Of a stretch of 64,000 nt of DNA, positions 9,088 to 20,536 are shown one piece after another (position 1 is the first letter of the stretch; every line of letters starts with the position of its first letter). The DNA comes from Aurantimonas coralicida DSM 14790 (GTDB taxonomy: Bacteria > Pseudomonadota > Alphaproteobacteria > Rhizobiales > Rhizobiaceae). The DNA lies in the NCBI RefSeq assembly GCF_000421645.1, contig NZ_ATXK01000001.1, positions 620,001 to 684,000 on the forward strand, read 5' to 3'. A model generated the notes under the pieces. The model did not search any database. It saw only the letters and a list, made by a program, of their open reading frames with translations, and had not been told where the DNA came from. The translations under genes and the position numbers were made by a program.

Positions 9088-9108
9088 ATTTCGTCGAGGG
9101 CCAACGCA

Positions 9109-9144
9109 AAACGGCCCCGCGCGTCGCCGACGCCGGGGCCGTTT
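9109..9144. terminator. Bidirectional terminator between convergent genes
   Basis: A perfect 11-bp stem, AAACGGCCCCG (9109-9119) with CGGGGCCGTTT (9134-9144), sits between the stop codons of the DUF4424 gene and the minus-strand ParA-like gene. The A-start and T-end let it serve both strands. Confidence 0.85.
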
Positions 9145-9165
9145 CATGGCGAAGTCTGCCGATGG

Positions 9166-9879
9166 TCAGGCGGCGGTGCGCAGACGGGCTTCGGCGGCCG
9201 GTACGACCGGTGCGGCCGGCGTCTCGGCGACCCGGCCCAGAATGCCGAGCTCGTAGGCGAGCGATGCCGCTTCCGCGCGGGCGCGGTCAAGGCCGGGCGC
9301 GACCTCGTCGGGCAGGGTGAAGATCGTGCCGCCATGCAGGAACGGCGCCTCGTAGGCGGCGCGCTGAACGAGACCGATCGGCAGGCGGCGGGTCTCGCTG
9401 GTGCCGATGATCGCCTCGACACTGCGGGCCACGCGGCTCGGGATCGCCGTCACGGCGCTGGCCACGAAGCAGCGGTCGCGGCCCTTGCGGCCGGTTCCGG
9501 CATCGGCCGCCAGAAGCTGGTCGGTCAGGAGCGCCGAATAGGCCGACAGCGGCGAGAACCGCACCGGGATCAGCGCATGATCGGCAAGACGCGCGCAAAG
9601 CCGGATCATCTCACCCTCGTCCCCGGCGTCGATGATCGCCGCGTCGCCGCGGCGGCGCGCCGCGCGAACGAGCTGCTCGATGACCAGCGGATCGTTGGTC
9701 CGCTCCACCGTGACCTTGGCGGGCAGGCCGGCCTGTGCCCAGGCGGCCAGATCGCCGTCCCGCGCGGCGTCGATGACGATGACCGGGATCTCGGCGGCCG
9801 CAGCGACGCCCGCGAGCGTCATGGCCAGGGTGGACGTGCCGGAGGTCTTCAGGGAGCCGACGGAAATGACAGGGATCAT
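9166..9879 (-). CDS. ParA/MinD-like ATPase with degenerate P-loop
   Basis: The 237-residue protein starts MIPVISVGSLKTSGTSTLAM, which lines up with the deviant Walker A of ParA/MinD proteins (K-G-G-x-G-K-[ST]). The signature lysine is kept (K11), but the position of the nucleotide-binding lysine holds Ser16. A Walker-B-like strand, AAIIDAGDEGE, lies near residue 80. The remaining fold (VIVIDAARDGDLAAW, LIPVRFSPLSAYSALL) also fits ParA-like proteins, which position DNA or protein complexes at the membrane or nucleoid. No parB-like gene, centromere-like repeat or secretion gene is adjacent, so its cargo is unknown. Loss of the second lysine suggests weak or absent ATP hydrolysis. It stands alone between terminators, with a modest ribosome site upstream. 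Confidence 0.65.
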   Translation of the reverse strand: MIPVISVGSLKTSGTSTLAMTLAGVAAAAEIPVIVIDAARDGDLAAWAQAGLPAKVTVERTNDPLVIEQLVRAARRRGDAAIIDAGDEGEMIRLCARLADHALIPVRFSPLSAYSALLTDQLLAADAGTGRKGRDRCFVASAVTAIPSRVARSVEAIIGTSETRRLPIGLVQRAAYEAPFLHGGTIFTLPDEVAPGLDRARAEAASLAYELGILGRVAETPAAPVVPAAEARLRTAA

Positions 9880-9975
9880 GGGAAAGCCTCGTAGCGGAAC
9901 GCGAAGCGATCATTGTCCCGACATGGTTAACAGCCGGTTAACGGGCCGGCCGCGGCTTAATCATTCGGCAAGGAA

Positions 9976-10005
9976 AAGGCCCGGCGCGCTGACGCACCGG
10001 GCCTT
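9976..10005 (-). terminator. Intrinsic terminator of first TakP-like receptor gene
   Basis: Read on the minus strand, AAGGCCCGG (10005-9997) pairs with CCGGGCCTT (9984-9976) and is followed by a short T-run (TTTT). It lies 27 bases beyond the receptor stop codon. Confidence 0.85.
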
Positions 10006-10031
10006 CGGTCTCGGATCGGATCGTCAAGCGA

Positions 10032-11381
<1,350 letters not shown>

Positions 11382-12500
11382 TCAGAGCGCGCCTTCGCGC
11401 TGCTTGACCATCATGAAGGTGTCGAAGGTGTATTCGGAGATCTGGCTCCACAGATAGGCGTCCCGCTTGAAGGCGTTCTGGCTCTCCAGAAGCTTGCGGT
11501 AATCCTCGTTCTCGGAGGCGATCTCCTCGTGGAGTTCCTGCGCGGCCGCGAAGCTCGCCTGCATGATCTCCTGGCTGAACGGACGCAGTTGAGCGCCACC
11601 CTCTGCCAGCCGCTTCAGGGCCAGCGGATTGCGATAGTCGTAGCTGGCCATCATCGAGCAGTTCACCGCCCGGCTGGCCGCGCTCAGCATCGCCTTGTAG
11701 CTGTCCGGCAGGCTGTTCCACTTGTCGGCATTGACCATCAGGTGCAGCGCGGCGCCACCTTCCCACCAGGCCGGATAGTAGTAGTAGGGCGCCACCCGGT
11801 AGAAGCCGAGCTTCTCGTCGTCATACGGACCGACGAACTCGACGGCGTCCAGCGTGCCCCGCTCCAGCGCGGCATAGATGTCGCCCGCCGCGATCTGCTG
11901 CGGCACGACGCCGAGCTTTTCCACCACGCGGCCGGCGAGACCGGCGATCCGCAGCTTCAGACCCTTCAGATCCTCGACGCTGTTGATTTCCTTGCGGTAC
12001 CAGCCGCCCATCTGCGCGCCGGTATTGCCGGCCGGCATCGCATGGACGCCGCTCTTGGCGTAGAATTCGTTCAGCAGTTCGTTGCCGCCGCCCTCGTAGA
12101 ACCAGGCGTTCTGCTGGCGTGCGTTCAGGCCGAACGGCACCGCCGTGCCGAAGGCGAAGGCCGGGTTCTTGCCGACGTAGTAGTAGGACGCGGTGTGGCC
12201 GAGTTCGACCGTGCCGCCCTGCACCGCGTCGAGCACCTGGCCGCCCGGCACGATCTCGCCGGCGGCGAAGAGCTGGATGTCGAACTGGCCGTCGCTGATC
12301 TCGCGCACATGGTTGGCGAGCGCTTCGGCCGTCCCGTACAGCGTGTCGAGCGACTTCGGGAAGGACGAGGTGAGGCGCCACTGGATCTGCGGGCGCTCCT
12401 GCGCGATGGCGGGAGCCGCGAGGCTCGACGCGCCAAGGCCGGCCACGCCGGCGCCGATCGCGCCCTTGGCCGCACCACCGATGAATTTGCGTCTGTCCAT
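11382..12500 (-). CDS. TRAP transporter receptor, TakP-like, Tat-exported, copy 2
   Basis: The 372-residue product is a paralogue of the receptor just downstream: Tat signal MDRRKFIGGAAKGAIG, mature start after APAIA, then [27 protein letters not shown]-type [10 protein letters not shown] and [24 protein letters not shown]. It should bind a carboxylate ligand in the periplasm and deliver it to a TRAP permease. Compared with copy 1 it differs in the VEFVGPYDD segment (copy 1 and copy 3 have AEWIGPYDD), in a region near the ligand site of the family, so a different ligand preference is possible. It is separated from copy 1 by a strong hairpin and has no permease of its own. Confidence 0.93.
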   Translation of the reverse strand: MDRRKFIGGAAKGAIGAGVAGLGASSLAAPAIAQERPQIQWRLTSSFPKSLDTLYGTAEALANHVREISDGQFDIQLFAAGEIVPGGQVLDAVQGGTVELGHTASYYYVGKNPAFAFGTAVPFGLNARQQNAWFYEGGGNELLNEFYAKSGVHAMPAGNTGAQMGGWYRKEINSVEDLKGLKLRIAGLAGRVVEKLGVVPQQIAAGDIYAALERGTLDAVEFVGPYDDEKLGFYRVAPYYYYPAWWEGGAALHLMVNADKWNSLPDSYKAMLSAASRAVNCSMMASYDYRNPLALKRLAEGGAQLRPFSQEIMQASFAAAQELHEEIASENEDYRKLLESQNAFKRDAYLWSQISEYTFDTFMMVKQREGAL

Positions 12501-12679
12501 GAGATGCCTCCCCGAATGCAAGGCGCCGCCTCGTCGGCGGCGTGAATCCATGCTGGCCGGGTCCTCCCGCCAGCCGTCGCGCGGGATCGTAAGCATCGAG
12601 GATCAAAAGGCAAGCGCGCATCGCGATGCTCGGGTGCCCGGCCGGGAGAGCTGCCGGCAGGACGCCCCCGCCCCGCGCC

Positions 12680-13837
12680 TCAGCCCTGGAGCTGAAACGC
12701 CTCGAAACTGTGCAGCGCGTCCTCGATCGGCTGCGTGTGGCGAGACGGCTCACCCTCCCCCACCCAGCTCCATTGCTGCGTCAGCAGCCTGCCTTCGGTG
12801 CGGTCGGTCTTCAGGTCGATGGCCGCAACGATCCGGTCGCCGACGAGAACCGGCAGGGCGAAATAGCCGAGAACCCGCTTCTCCTTCGGAACATAGGCCT
12901 CGAAGCGGTGCTCGTAATCGAAGAACAGGGCCAGTCGCCGACGCTGGATGATCAGCGGGTCGAAGGGCGACAGCACATGGACCACCGGCGCGGTGGCCTC
13001 GGGGATCGTCGCCAGCGTCTCCGGCTCGGCCCAGTGCTCGACCTTGCCGGCGTCCTCGACCGCCACCGGGACCAGCTCCCGGCTGCGCACGCGCGCCGCG
13101 ATCAGCTCGCGGATCGCCGGCTTGCGGGCCGCGGAAAGATGGCAGACAGAATCGAGGCTGACGAGACCCTGCGCCCGCAGCGCCCGATCCAGCATATAGG
13201 CGGCGACCTGGCGCTCGCTCGCCGGGCGCGGCCGCCGCTCCCAGCCGAAATGCCGGTCCATCAGCTCGTAGGTCTTCAGCATGCCGGTGCGCTCACTGAC
13301 CGTCAGCGCGCCGGTGTAGAACGCCATCTGCAACGCCCGCTTCGACGGCTTGCGGCTGGCCCAGGCATGATCCTTCTCGACCAGAACGTCGTCCTCGATA
13401 TCGCGGATCGACAACGGCCCCTCCTTGCGGATGAGCGTCAGCACCTTCTTCAGGTCGGCAGGGCTCACGCGCTCGAACCAGCGCGACGGCGCTTCCCGAT
13501 GCCGTTTCATCTCCGGCAGGAAGAAGCGGATGTCGCGCGTCGGGACATAGGACAGGGCGTGCGTCCAGTATTCGAAGACGCTCTTGTCGAGGCTCTGGGC
13601 CCGGTGCAGATCCGCCCGGCGATAGCCGGGAATGCGGCTCCACAGGATGTGATGGTGGCAGCGCTCGATGACGTTGATCGTGTCGATCTGGACGTAGCCG
13701 AGATGCTCGACGGCGGCGCGGGTCGCGTCCGGCCCGTCGCCGAACGGCGCGGCGACGTCCAGCCGCTGGGCGCGCAGCCAGATCCGCCGGGCTTCGGCCT
13801 TGCTCAGGGAAACGGGCGGTCGGGAGGCAGGCGGCAT
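12680..13837 (-). CDS. Winged-helix DNA glycosylase-like protein, YcaQ/AlkX (HTH_42) family
   Basis: The 385-residue protein belongs to the YcaQ/AlkZ winged-helix superfamily, whose characterised members remove alkylated bases or unhook interstrand crosslinks. After an N-terminal SKAEARRIWLRAQ helix, the HLGYVQIDTINVIERCHHH segment (about residues 47-65) contains the Q-x-D catalytic pattern of the YcaQ/AlkX branch, whereas AlkZ has Q-x-Q. The middle carries the SYVPTRDIRFFLPEMKRHR region, and the C-terminal half has the LSPFDPLIIQRRRLALFFDYEHRFEAYVP block with the FGYFxxPVLVGD-type fold. It is a cytoplasmic repair enzyme. It lies between a receptor gene and a methyltransferase-like gene on the same strand, with gaps over 100 bases, so it is probably its own unit. 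Length is near the family norm. Confidence 0.85.
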   Translation of the reverse strand: MPPASRPPVSLSKAEARRIWLRAQRLDVAAPFGDGPDATRAAVEHLGYVQIDTINVIERCHHHILWSRIPGYRRADLHRAQSLDKSVFEYWTHALSYVPTRDIRFFLPEMKRHREAPSRWFERVSPADLKKVLTLIRKEGPLSIRDIEDDVLVEKDHAWASRKPSKRALQMAFYTGALTVSERTGMLKTYELMDRHFGWERRPRPASERQVAAYMLDRALRAQGLVSLDSVCHLSAARKPAIRELIAARVRSRELVPVAVEDAGKVEHWAEPETLATIPEATAPVVHVLSPFDPLIIQRRRLALFFDYEHRFEAYVPKEKRVLGYFALPVLVGDRIVAAIDLKTDRTEGRLLTQQWSWVGEGEPSRHTQPIEDALHSFEAFQLQG

Positions 13838-13946
13838 GGGGCGTGTAGTCTCTCGGCAGGCAAAGCGGCGGCGCGGCAAGTCTAGCCTTCGCCAACGCCC
13901 CATTGCCAGCACGGTTGCCGCAGCCGGGCCACCCGGAAACCCGGCG

Positions 13947-14618
13947 TCATGGCCGGGTGGCGAGCCAGATGACATGGCGCGCACCGCGCTTTGTCTGCCG
14001 GGCCCGCACCTTGACCTCCTCGACCGCAAAGCCCGTGCGCTGCAGCCGCGTGGTGAAGCTGCTGTCGGGTCCCGACGACCAGACGGCGAGAACGCCGCCC
14101 GGCCGCAGCGCCGCATAGGTCCGCGCCAGGCCCTTGGTGTCGTAGAGCCTGTCGTTCTCGCGGCGCGTCAGCCCTTCGGGGCCGTTGTCGACATCCAGGA
14201 GAATCGCGTCGAAGGCTTCCTTCTTCGCGGCGATCAGCTCGCCGATGTCGCCCTGCGAGATCGACACGCGCGGATCGTCGAGGCAACCGTCGAACAGATC
14301 GGCCATCGGCCCCCGCGCCCAGGTCACGATCGCCGGAACGAGTTCCGAGACGGTCAGGCGGACCTTCGGCCCGGCGACGGCGAGCGCGGCGCGCAGGGTA
14401 AAGCCCATGCCGAGCCCGCCGATCAGCACATGCGCCTCGGGCCGGTCGGCGATCCGCTCCTGCGTCAGCGTCGCCAGCGCCTCCTCCGACCCGCTGAGAC
14501 GGCTGTTCATCAATTCGATGGTGCCGACCATGATCGAATATTCGGCGCCGCGGCGCGACAGCTTCAGCTGGCCGCCAGCCGGCACCTCGGCCGTATCGAG
14601 ACGTTCCCAGGGGATCAT
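13947..14618 (-). CDS. Spermidine synthase-like / class I methyltransferase-fold protein
   Basis: This 223-residue product has the Rossmann core of spermidine-synthase-like proteins: VLIGGLGMGFTLRAAL (nucleoside-binding loop), a SELVPAIVTWARG strand, a DDPRVSISQGDIGELI segment and DAILLDVDNGPEGLTRRE, where the D-x-D-N-G motif sits in the place of the synthase active-site loop. The N-terminal beta domain (LKLSRRGAEYSIMVGTIELMNSR) retains the family outline but the protein is shorter than true SpeE (about 280). Substrate is unknown; many such proteins are annotated as spermidine synthases without test. It is one of two polyamine-linked candidates in the window (see odc at 23348). Confidence 0.75.
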   Translation of the reverse strand: MIPWERLDTAEVPAGGQLKLSRRGAEYSIMVGTIELMNSRLSGSEEALATLTQERIADRPEAHVLIGGLGMGFTLRAALAVAGPKVRLTVSELVPAIVTWARGPMADLFDGCLDDPRVSISQGDIGELIAAKKEAFDAILLDVDNGPEGLTRRENDRLYDTKGLARTYAALRPGGVLAVWSSGPDSSFTTRLQRTGFAVEEVKVRARQTKRGARHVIWLATRP

Positions 14619-14698
14619 GCGTCACTCATCGTTCGGGCGGTCAAAGGGCTGTTCGTGCACGCGCGCTAGCACAGCCCAGCCGGTTTGGCGAAGGCCGA

Positions 14699-16177
14699 TC
14701 AGGTGCCGCAGAAGGTCTGCGTCACCCGTTCCTCGGCCCGTGGCGCCTCGGCATAGGCGGCATGCTCGGGCTGGTCCTCATAGGGATTGGCCAGCACTGC
14801 CAGCAATTCCTCGAAGGGCGCGTAGTCCTGCCGCTCGACCGCCGCGACGATCGCCGCCTCGACGCGATGATTGCGCGGGATGAAGGCCGGATTGACCCGC
14901 CGCATGGCAGCGGCCCGCTCGCCGGCCGGCCGGGTCTCTTCGGACAGTCGCGCACGCCAGCGCGTCGCCCATTCGTCATAGGCCGCCGGATCGTCGAAGA
15001 GCGCCCGAACGCCGGCATCCGTGTCCTCGCTGTCCGCCGCATTGCAGAGGCGGCGGAAGGTCAGCGTGTAGTCGGCGGTATTCGCGGCCATGCGCTCCAG
15101 CAGGTCCTGCGCCAGTTCCAGATCGCCCTCGCGCGCTTCGCCGAGGCCGAGCTTCGCCTGGAGCCCGCCGACATAGGCGGCGTTGAAGCGGTCCGAGAAG
15201 CCGGACAGCGCGTCGCGCGCCTTGGCGATCGCCGCCTCCTCATCCGTGTCGATCAGCGGCAGCAGCGTCTCGGCAAGCCGCGTCAGGTTCCACAGCGCGA
15301 TGCTCGGCTGGTTGGCATAGGCATAGCGGCCCTGCCGGTCGATGGCGCTGAAGACCGTGCCGGGATGATAGGCGTCGAGGAAGGCGCAGGGACCGTAATC
15401 GATGGTCTCGCCGGAGATCGCCATGTTGTCGGTGTTCATCACGCCGTGGATGAAGCCGAGATTGAGCCAGCGCGCCACCAGTTCGGCCTGCCGGCCGGCC
15501 ACGGCCGCGATCAGCGCCAGATACGGGTCCTCGGCCTCCGCTGCTTCCGGGTAGTGGCGGGCTATCGCATGGGCGCTCAATTCCCGCAGCGCCGCCTCGT
15601 CGCCGCGGGCGGCGAAATACTGGAAGGTGCCGACCCTTATGTGGCTCGACGCCACCCGCGTCAGGACCGCGCCGGGCAGCAGCGTTTCGCGAAACACGCT
15701 CTCGCCCGTGGTCACGGCGGCGAGCGCCCGCGTTGTGGGAACGCCCAGCGCCGCCATCGCCTCGCTGACGATATATTCCCGCATCACCGGGCCGAGCGCC
15801 GCGCGCCCGTCGCCGCCGCGCGAAAACGGCGTGCGCCCCGCGCCCTTCAGCTGCAGATCGCGCCGCCGACCGGCCGTGTCGACCACCTCGCCCAGAAGGA
15901 TCGCCCGGCCGTCGCCGAGCTGCGGCACGAAATGCCCGAACTGGTGTCCGGCATAGGCCATGGCGATCGGCTCGGCGCCCTCGGGCAGCCGCTTGCCGGC
16001 CAGCATGTCGACGCCCTCGGGCGTTTCCAGCATGTCGGCATCGATGCCGAGTTCGGCGGCCAGTGCGCGATTGACCTTGATGAGCTGCGGCGCGTCCACG
16101 ACGGCCGGTGCAACCTGCGCGTAGAAGTCGGCCGGCAGACGGGCGTAACTGTTGTCGAAGGGGATCTGGGCGTTCAC
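14699..16177 (-). CDS. selO: Protein adenylyltransferase SelO (YdiU/UPF0061 family)
   Basis: The 492-residue protein matches SelO, a pseudokinase-fold enzyme that transfers AMP from ATP to Ser, Thr or Tyr of redox-related proteins. Seen are the N-terminal [13 protein letters not shown] start, the [15 protein letters not shown] and [19 protein letters not shown] glycine-rich segments, the [20 protein letters not shown] block and the [20 protein letters not shown] active-site region. The C-terminal FCGT motif corresponds to the selenocysteine position of eukaryotic SELO; here it is an ordinary TGC cysteine codon. Start at 16177 matches the family N-terminus. It appears to be a single-gene unit in an otherwise receptor-rich region. 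Confidence 0.95.
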   Translation of the reverse strand: MNAQIPFDNSYARLPADFYAQVAPAVVDAPQLIKVNRALAAELGIDADMLETPEGVDMLAGKRLPEGAEPIAMAYAGHQFGHFVPQLGDGRAILLGEVVDTAGRRRDLQLKGAGRTPFSRGGDGRAALGPVMREYIVSEAMAALGVPTTRALAAVTTGESVFRETLLPGAVLTRVASSHIRVGTFQYFAARGDEAALRELSAHAIARHYPEAAEAEDPYLALIAAVAGRQAELVARWLNLGFIHGVMNTDNMAISGETIDYGPCAFLDAYHPGTVFSAIDRQGRYAYANQPSIALWNLTRLAETLLPLIDTDEEAAIAKARDALSGFSDRFNAAYVGGLQAKLGLGEAREGDLELAQDLLERMAANTADYTLTFRRLCNAADSEDTDAGVRALFDDPAAYDEWATRWRARLSEETRPAGERAAAMRRVNPAFIPRNHRVEAAIVAAVERQDYAPFEELLAVLANPYEDQPEHAAYAEAPRAEERVTQTFCGT

Positions 16178-16431
16178 GGGGCCGCTCCGTGGTCTGGGCG
16201 ATCACGGCGTCCGGCGGCGGCTGCAGTCTCGTTGCAGCACGCGGCACCTGCGCCGGTCACAAGATGGCGGCGCGATGTCGTCAGGATCATGCGCGCGCGT
16301 TATCCCGGACATGGCGTCCGCCCGGCCCGATTTCCAGACATCGCGTGGCCGGGCACAGATGATGTCGGCCATCCCCCATGGCATTGCCGGGCGCCGGCAC
16401 ATGCCGGGCCCGGCCATGATCACTGCATCGG

Positions 16432-17576
<1,145 letters not shown>

Positions 17577-17784
17577 TCTGCCGACCGGAAGTCACGGCGA
17601 TCACTCCTCCCGATCGCACCCGACATTTACTGATTAGCTTACTGCGGAGATCAGCGAAAGCACCGCGCGCGAAAGCTCATTCCGGCCCCGCCTTCGCAGC
17701 GTCACCGCCTGCGGCAGCACGGCATTCGACATTCGGCGGCGGTCACCTTATCTGCCGGGAAACCCTGTCGCCGAAGGCCCCTTC

Positions 17785-18555
17785 ATGACCGCCTCCCCCA
17801 TCCTCGTCGCCGTGCCCGCCGACGTTCGCAGCTTCGAGAACTACGACTGGCACGCCACGCCCGACACCTATCTGAAGGCACTGACGCGGGTTGCCGGCGC
17901 CACTCCGGTGATCGTGCCGGCCCTGTCCGGCGAATTCGACGTCGACGCCCTTCTGGGCCGCGTCGACGGGCTGCTGATGACCGGCTCGGCCTCCAATGTG
18001 CACCCCGATCGCTACGGCGTTCCGCCGAGCCGGGCCCACGAGCCCTTCGACCCGGCCCGCGACCGGCTGACCGAGGCGATGATCCGGGGGGCATTGGCGG
18101 CCGGCGTGCCGATGCTGTGCGTCTGCCGCGGGCACCAGGAACTCAACGTCGCCCTGGGCGGAACGCTGGCGACCGAGATCCAGGAACTGGATGGCCGCAT
18201 GGATCATCGGGCAACGCCCAACAAGGACCAGCGCGAGCGCTATGCCACGCGCCATGCCGTGGCGGTGACGCCGGGCGGCGTGCTCGCCGGGATCGTCGGC
18301 AGTAACGAGATCCGCGTGAACTCGCTGCACCGGCAGGCGATCGACCGGCTGGCCGACGGCCTCACCGTCGAAGCGAGCGCCCCGGATGGTACCGTCGAGG
18401 CCGTCTCGGTCGAGGGCGCGAAGGCTTTCGCCCTCGGTGTCCAGTGGCACCCCGAATACTGGGCGGAAACGGACGCTGCCTCCACAGCGATCTTCAAGGC
18501 CTTCGGCGATGCCTGCCGCGCCCATGCGGCGCGACGCGCCGACGCGCCGCGATGA
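17785..18555 (+). CDS. Gamma-glutamyl-gamma-aminobutyrate hydrolase family protein (PuuD-like class I glutamine amidotransferase)
   Basis: The 256-residue protein has the peptidase C26 layout. The nucleophile elbow LCVCRGHQELNVALGG places the catalytic cysteine at residue 114, and VQWHPEY gives His222 and Glu224 of the triad. The N-terminal VPADVRSFENYDWHATPDTYL and the GLLMTGSASNVHPDRYG segment also fit. PuuD removes glutamate from gamma-glutamyl-GABA in putrescine breakdown, but many relatives cleave other gamma-glutamyl compounds and no other puu gene is here. It overlaps the next gene by four bases (ATGA), so the two are coupled. The ribosome site is weak. Confidence 0.88.
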   Translation: MTASPILVAVPADVRSFENYDWHATPDTYLKALTRVAGATPVIVPALSGEFDVDALLGRVDGLLMTGSASNVHPDRYGVPPSRAHEPFDPARDRLTEAMIRGALAAGVPMLCVCRGHQELNVALGGTLATEIQELDGRMDHRATPNKDQRERYATRHAVAVTPGGVLAGIVGSNEIRVNSLHRQAIDRLADGLTVEASAPDGTVEAVSVEGAKAFALGVQWHPEYWAETDAASTAIFKAFGDACRAHAARRADAPR

Positions 18556-18920
18556 GCGAGCTGACCGTCTGGTACGATGGCGGCTGCCCGCTCTGCCGCC
18601 GCGAGATCGCGATGATGCGGCGGCTCGACACCGCGCAGGCGATCGACTTCATCGATGTCGATGATGCGAGCGCCGATTGCCCGATCGACCGCGGCGACCT
18701 GCTGGCAAGGTTCCACGCCCGCGAGGACGGCACGCTTCTGTCGGGCGCCGCCGCCTTCGCGGCCATGTGGCGCGCCATCCCGCGCCTGCGGCCCTTGGGC
18801 CTCGCCGCCCGCAACGGCGCCGTCCTCTGGGTGCTCGAACGCGCCTACCGGCAGTTCCTGCGGATCAGGCCGCGGCTGCAGGGGCTGGCCCGGCGCGCGG
18901 ACAGTTCCGCCCGCATCTAG
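18552..18920 (+). CDS. DCC-family thiol-disulfide oxidoreductase-like protein (DUF393)
   Basis: The 122-residue product opens MSELTVWYDGGCPLCRREI, the DxxCPxC signature of the DCC family, with cysteines at 12 and 15 in a thioredoxin-like setting. The rest (IDFIDVDD, a GAAAFAAMWRAIPRLRPLG helix pair) is typical for the family at normal length. Members are assumed to be thiol-disulfide oxidoreductases of unknown substrate. It shares a four-base overlap with the upstream amidotransferase-like gene, implying one transcript. It ends 13 bases from a convergent minus-strand gene. Confidence 0.88.
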   Translation: MSELTVWYDGGCPLCRREIAMMRRLDTAQAIDFIDVDDASADCPIDRGDLLARFHAREDGTLLSGAAAFAAMWRAIPRLRPLGLAARNGAVLWVLERAYRQFLRIRPRLQGLARRADSSARI

Positions 18921-18932
18921 GACGGCACCGGG

Positions 18933-19253
18933 TCAGCCGCAGATGTCCGCCTTGCAATCGCGGAATTCGGCGCGGGCATCCTTCTTGCAGTCGCGCCGGT
19001 CGCGGCCTGTGAATGTCTCCTGACACGCATCGATCGCATCCCGCTTCATCTCGCGGCATGTCTTCCGGCATTCGCGAGTCAGCCCTCGCGCGCACCGGCG
19101 AGCCTGCCTGTTGCAATACCGCCATTCCGACCGTGACGTTGAGTCTCCGATGCATTCCATCACGCTGGGGCACGTTTGCGCGAATGCAGGCATACTCGAC
19201 TGCGGCAGGATGAACATAAAAGCCAATAACGAGGCAATAAAATAAGTCTTCAT
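18933..19253 (-). CDS. Small cysteine-rich secreted protein, hypothetical
   Basis: I do not recognise a family. The 106-residue product has a clear Sec signal peptide (MKTYFIASLLAFMFILPQSS, cleavage about FAQ near residue 26). The mature part of about 80 residues is strongly basic and holds eleven cysteines, mostly in C-x3-C, C-x4-C and C-x7-8-C spacings (TCPSVMEC, YCNRQARRC, ECRKTCREM, DCKKDARAEFRDCK, ending DICG). Such a pattern suggests several disulfides or metal binding in the periplasm or outside. Its upstream 150 bases are clearly more AT-rich than the surroundings. A TTGACG hexamer lies on the minus strand at 19316-19311. It could be an acquired or fast-evolving gene. The start was chosen for the signal peptide. 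Confidence 0.65.
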   Translation of the reverse strand: MKTYFIASLLAFMFILPQSSMPAFAQTCPSVMECIGDSTSRSEWRYCNRQARRCARGLTRECRKTCREMKRDAIDACQETFTGRDRRDCKKDARAEFRDCKADICG

Positions 19254-19441
19254 TGCGAATATTCCCAATATTGATTGCAATACGGGAACACAGAGAGCGC
19301 AACACCGGAACGTCAACTGTTGATCAGGACGTTTTCCCTTGGGTCATAAAAGGCGCATATCGGGTTGACTTCACCTGATGTGCGCCAGACAGCCCGCCGT
19401 CAGGTCTGCTGCACGGTGTTTCACCTGAAAGACCCGTCGGA

Positions 19442-20536
19442 TCACACGGTCTGCAGCGCACCGCCGAGCAGGAGCAGGCCGACCAGCATCAGGAACAGCG
19501 CGCCGGCGATTTCCAGGCCGGCCCCGATCCAGCGTCCGCGGGCTCCATCGCCGCCGAAGCGCAGCGCCGTGCCCTTGGCGAAAACGGCGAGGGAGGCGAT
19601 GGCGGAAACGGTGATCGCAGTGCCCAGCGCCATGGCGAACACCGAGAGAATGCCGCCGAGATACAAGCCGTTGACCAGCCCGAAGGTCAGAACGACGATC
19701 GCGCCCGAACAGGGTCGCAGCCCCACGGCGATCACCGCGGACAGGGCCGAGCCCAATGTCATCCGGTCGTTCAGCGCCTTCGGATCGGGCATGTGGGACC
19801 GCCCGCACCCGCAGAGTTCCGCATCGTCGGTACAGATCTCCGCGGCAAATCCCGACGAGGCCGGCTGCATCAGCGGCGCCGATCGGGTCCGCTCGGGGGC
19901 CGCGAAGGCGAGGCCTCCGACCGCCCCGCCGCTTCGCGAGGCGGCGAAACCTCCGGGCGATGCAAATGCAAGCGCGCCGCCCGTCGGCCGCATCCGCCGC
20001 GCCAGCCCGACGAGCTTGCGGATCAAAAGCCACGCACCGAAGCCGGCGATCAGGGCATAGGAGGCGATCTCCAGAAGATCGGTCGCGTCGGTCATCGACA
20101 CTGCGGTGCCGCGCAGCAGGAACCAGCCGGCGCCCACGACGACGATCGCCGAAATCGCCTGCACCAGCGACGAGGCGAAGGAGAGGACGATCCCGCGGCG
20201 CAATTGCACCTCGTTGGCCAGCATGTAGGCCGAGATCACCGCCTTGCCGTGTCCCGGGCCCGCGGCATGGAAGACGCCGTAGACGAAGGACAACCCGACG
20301 AGGAACGGCAACGCCGCGCCATCGGTCTTCAGCGCCACCAGCGCATGGCGCAGCGAGGTGAAGAACTGGCGCTGATAGACGGCGATCTCGGTGAAGATCG
20401 CGCCGAAGAAGCCGCCGGATGGCTGCGCCGTCACTTCGGCGCTGCCGATGCCGAGCGACGATTTGGCCAGCGCCGGATCCACCGCCATCGCGGCGAGGAG
20501 CACGGCGCAGAGGACGATCAGCTCGCGGCCGCGCAC
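19442..20536 (-). CDS. Nickel/cobalt transporter, NicO/RcnA-like family
   Basis: The 364-residue membrane protein contains the NicO hallmarks: GVFHAAGPGHGKAVISAYML near the first metal-binding span, a second His/Cys region CGCGRSHMPDPKAL in the central loop, and GLRPCSGAIVVLTFGL. About six or more spans are visible. It probably exports or takes up Ni or Co across the inner membrane. The start is a GTG at 20536 (GGAGG six bases upstream), overlapping the DUF1007 stop by 19 bases, so the two genes are translationally linked. Starting there gives a good N-terminal hydrophobic segment (LIVLCAVLLAAMA); longer starts run antisense to or inside the upstream gene. Confidence 0.88.
   Translation of the reverse strand: MRGRELIVLCAVLLAAMAVDPALAKSSLGIGSAEVTAQPSGGFFGAIFTEIAVYQRQFFTSLRHALVALKTDGAALPFLVGLSFVYGVFHAAGPGHGKAVISAYMLANEVQLRRGIVLSFASSLVQAISAIVVVGAGWFLLRGTAVSMTDATDLLEIASYALIAGFGAWLLIRKLVGLARRMRPTGGALAFASPGGFAASRSGGAVGGLAFAAPERTRSAPLMQPASSGFAAEICTDDAELCGCGRSHMPDPKALNDRMTLGSALSAVIAVGLRPCSGAIVVLTFGLVNGLYLGGILSVFAMALGTAITVSAIASLAVFAKGTALRFGGDGARGRWIGAGLEIAGALFLMLVGLLLLGGALQTV

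Noticed and set aside
14699-14720. Possible selenocysteine (in-frame TGA) at the C-terminus of SelO
   Set aside because: The residue in question is encoded by TGC (FCGT) before a normal TGA stop, so it is an ordinary cysteine.
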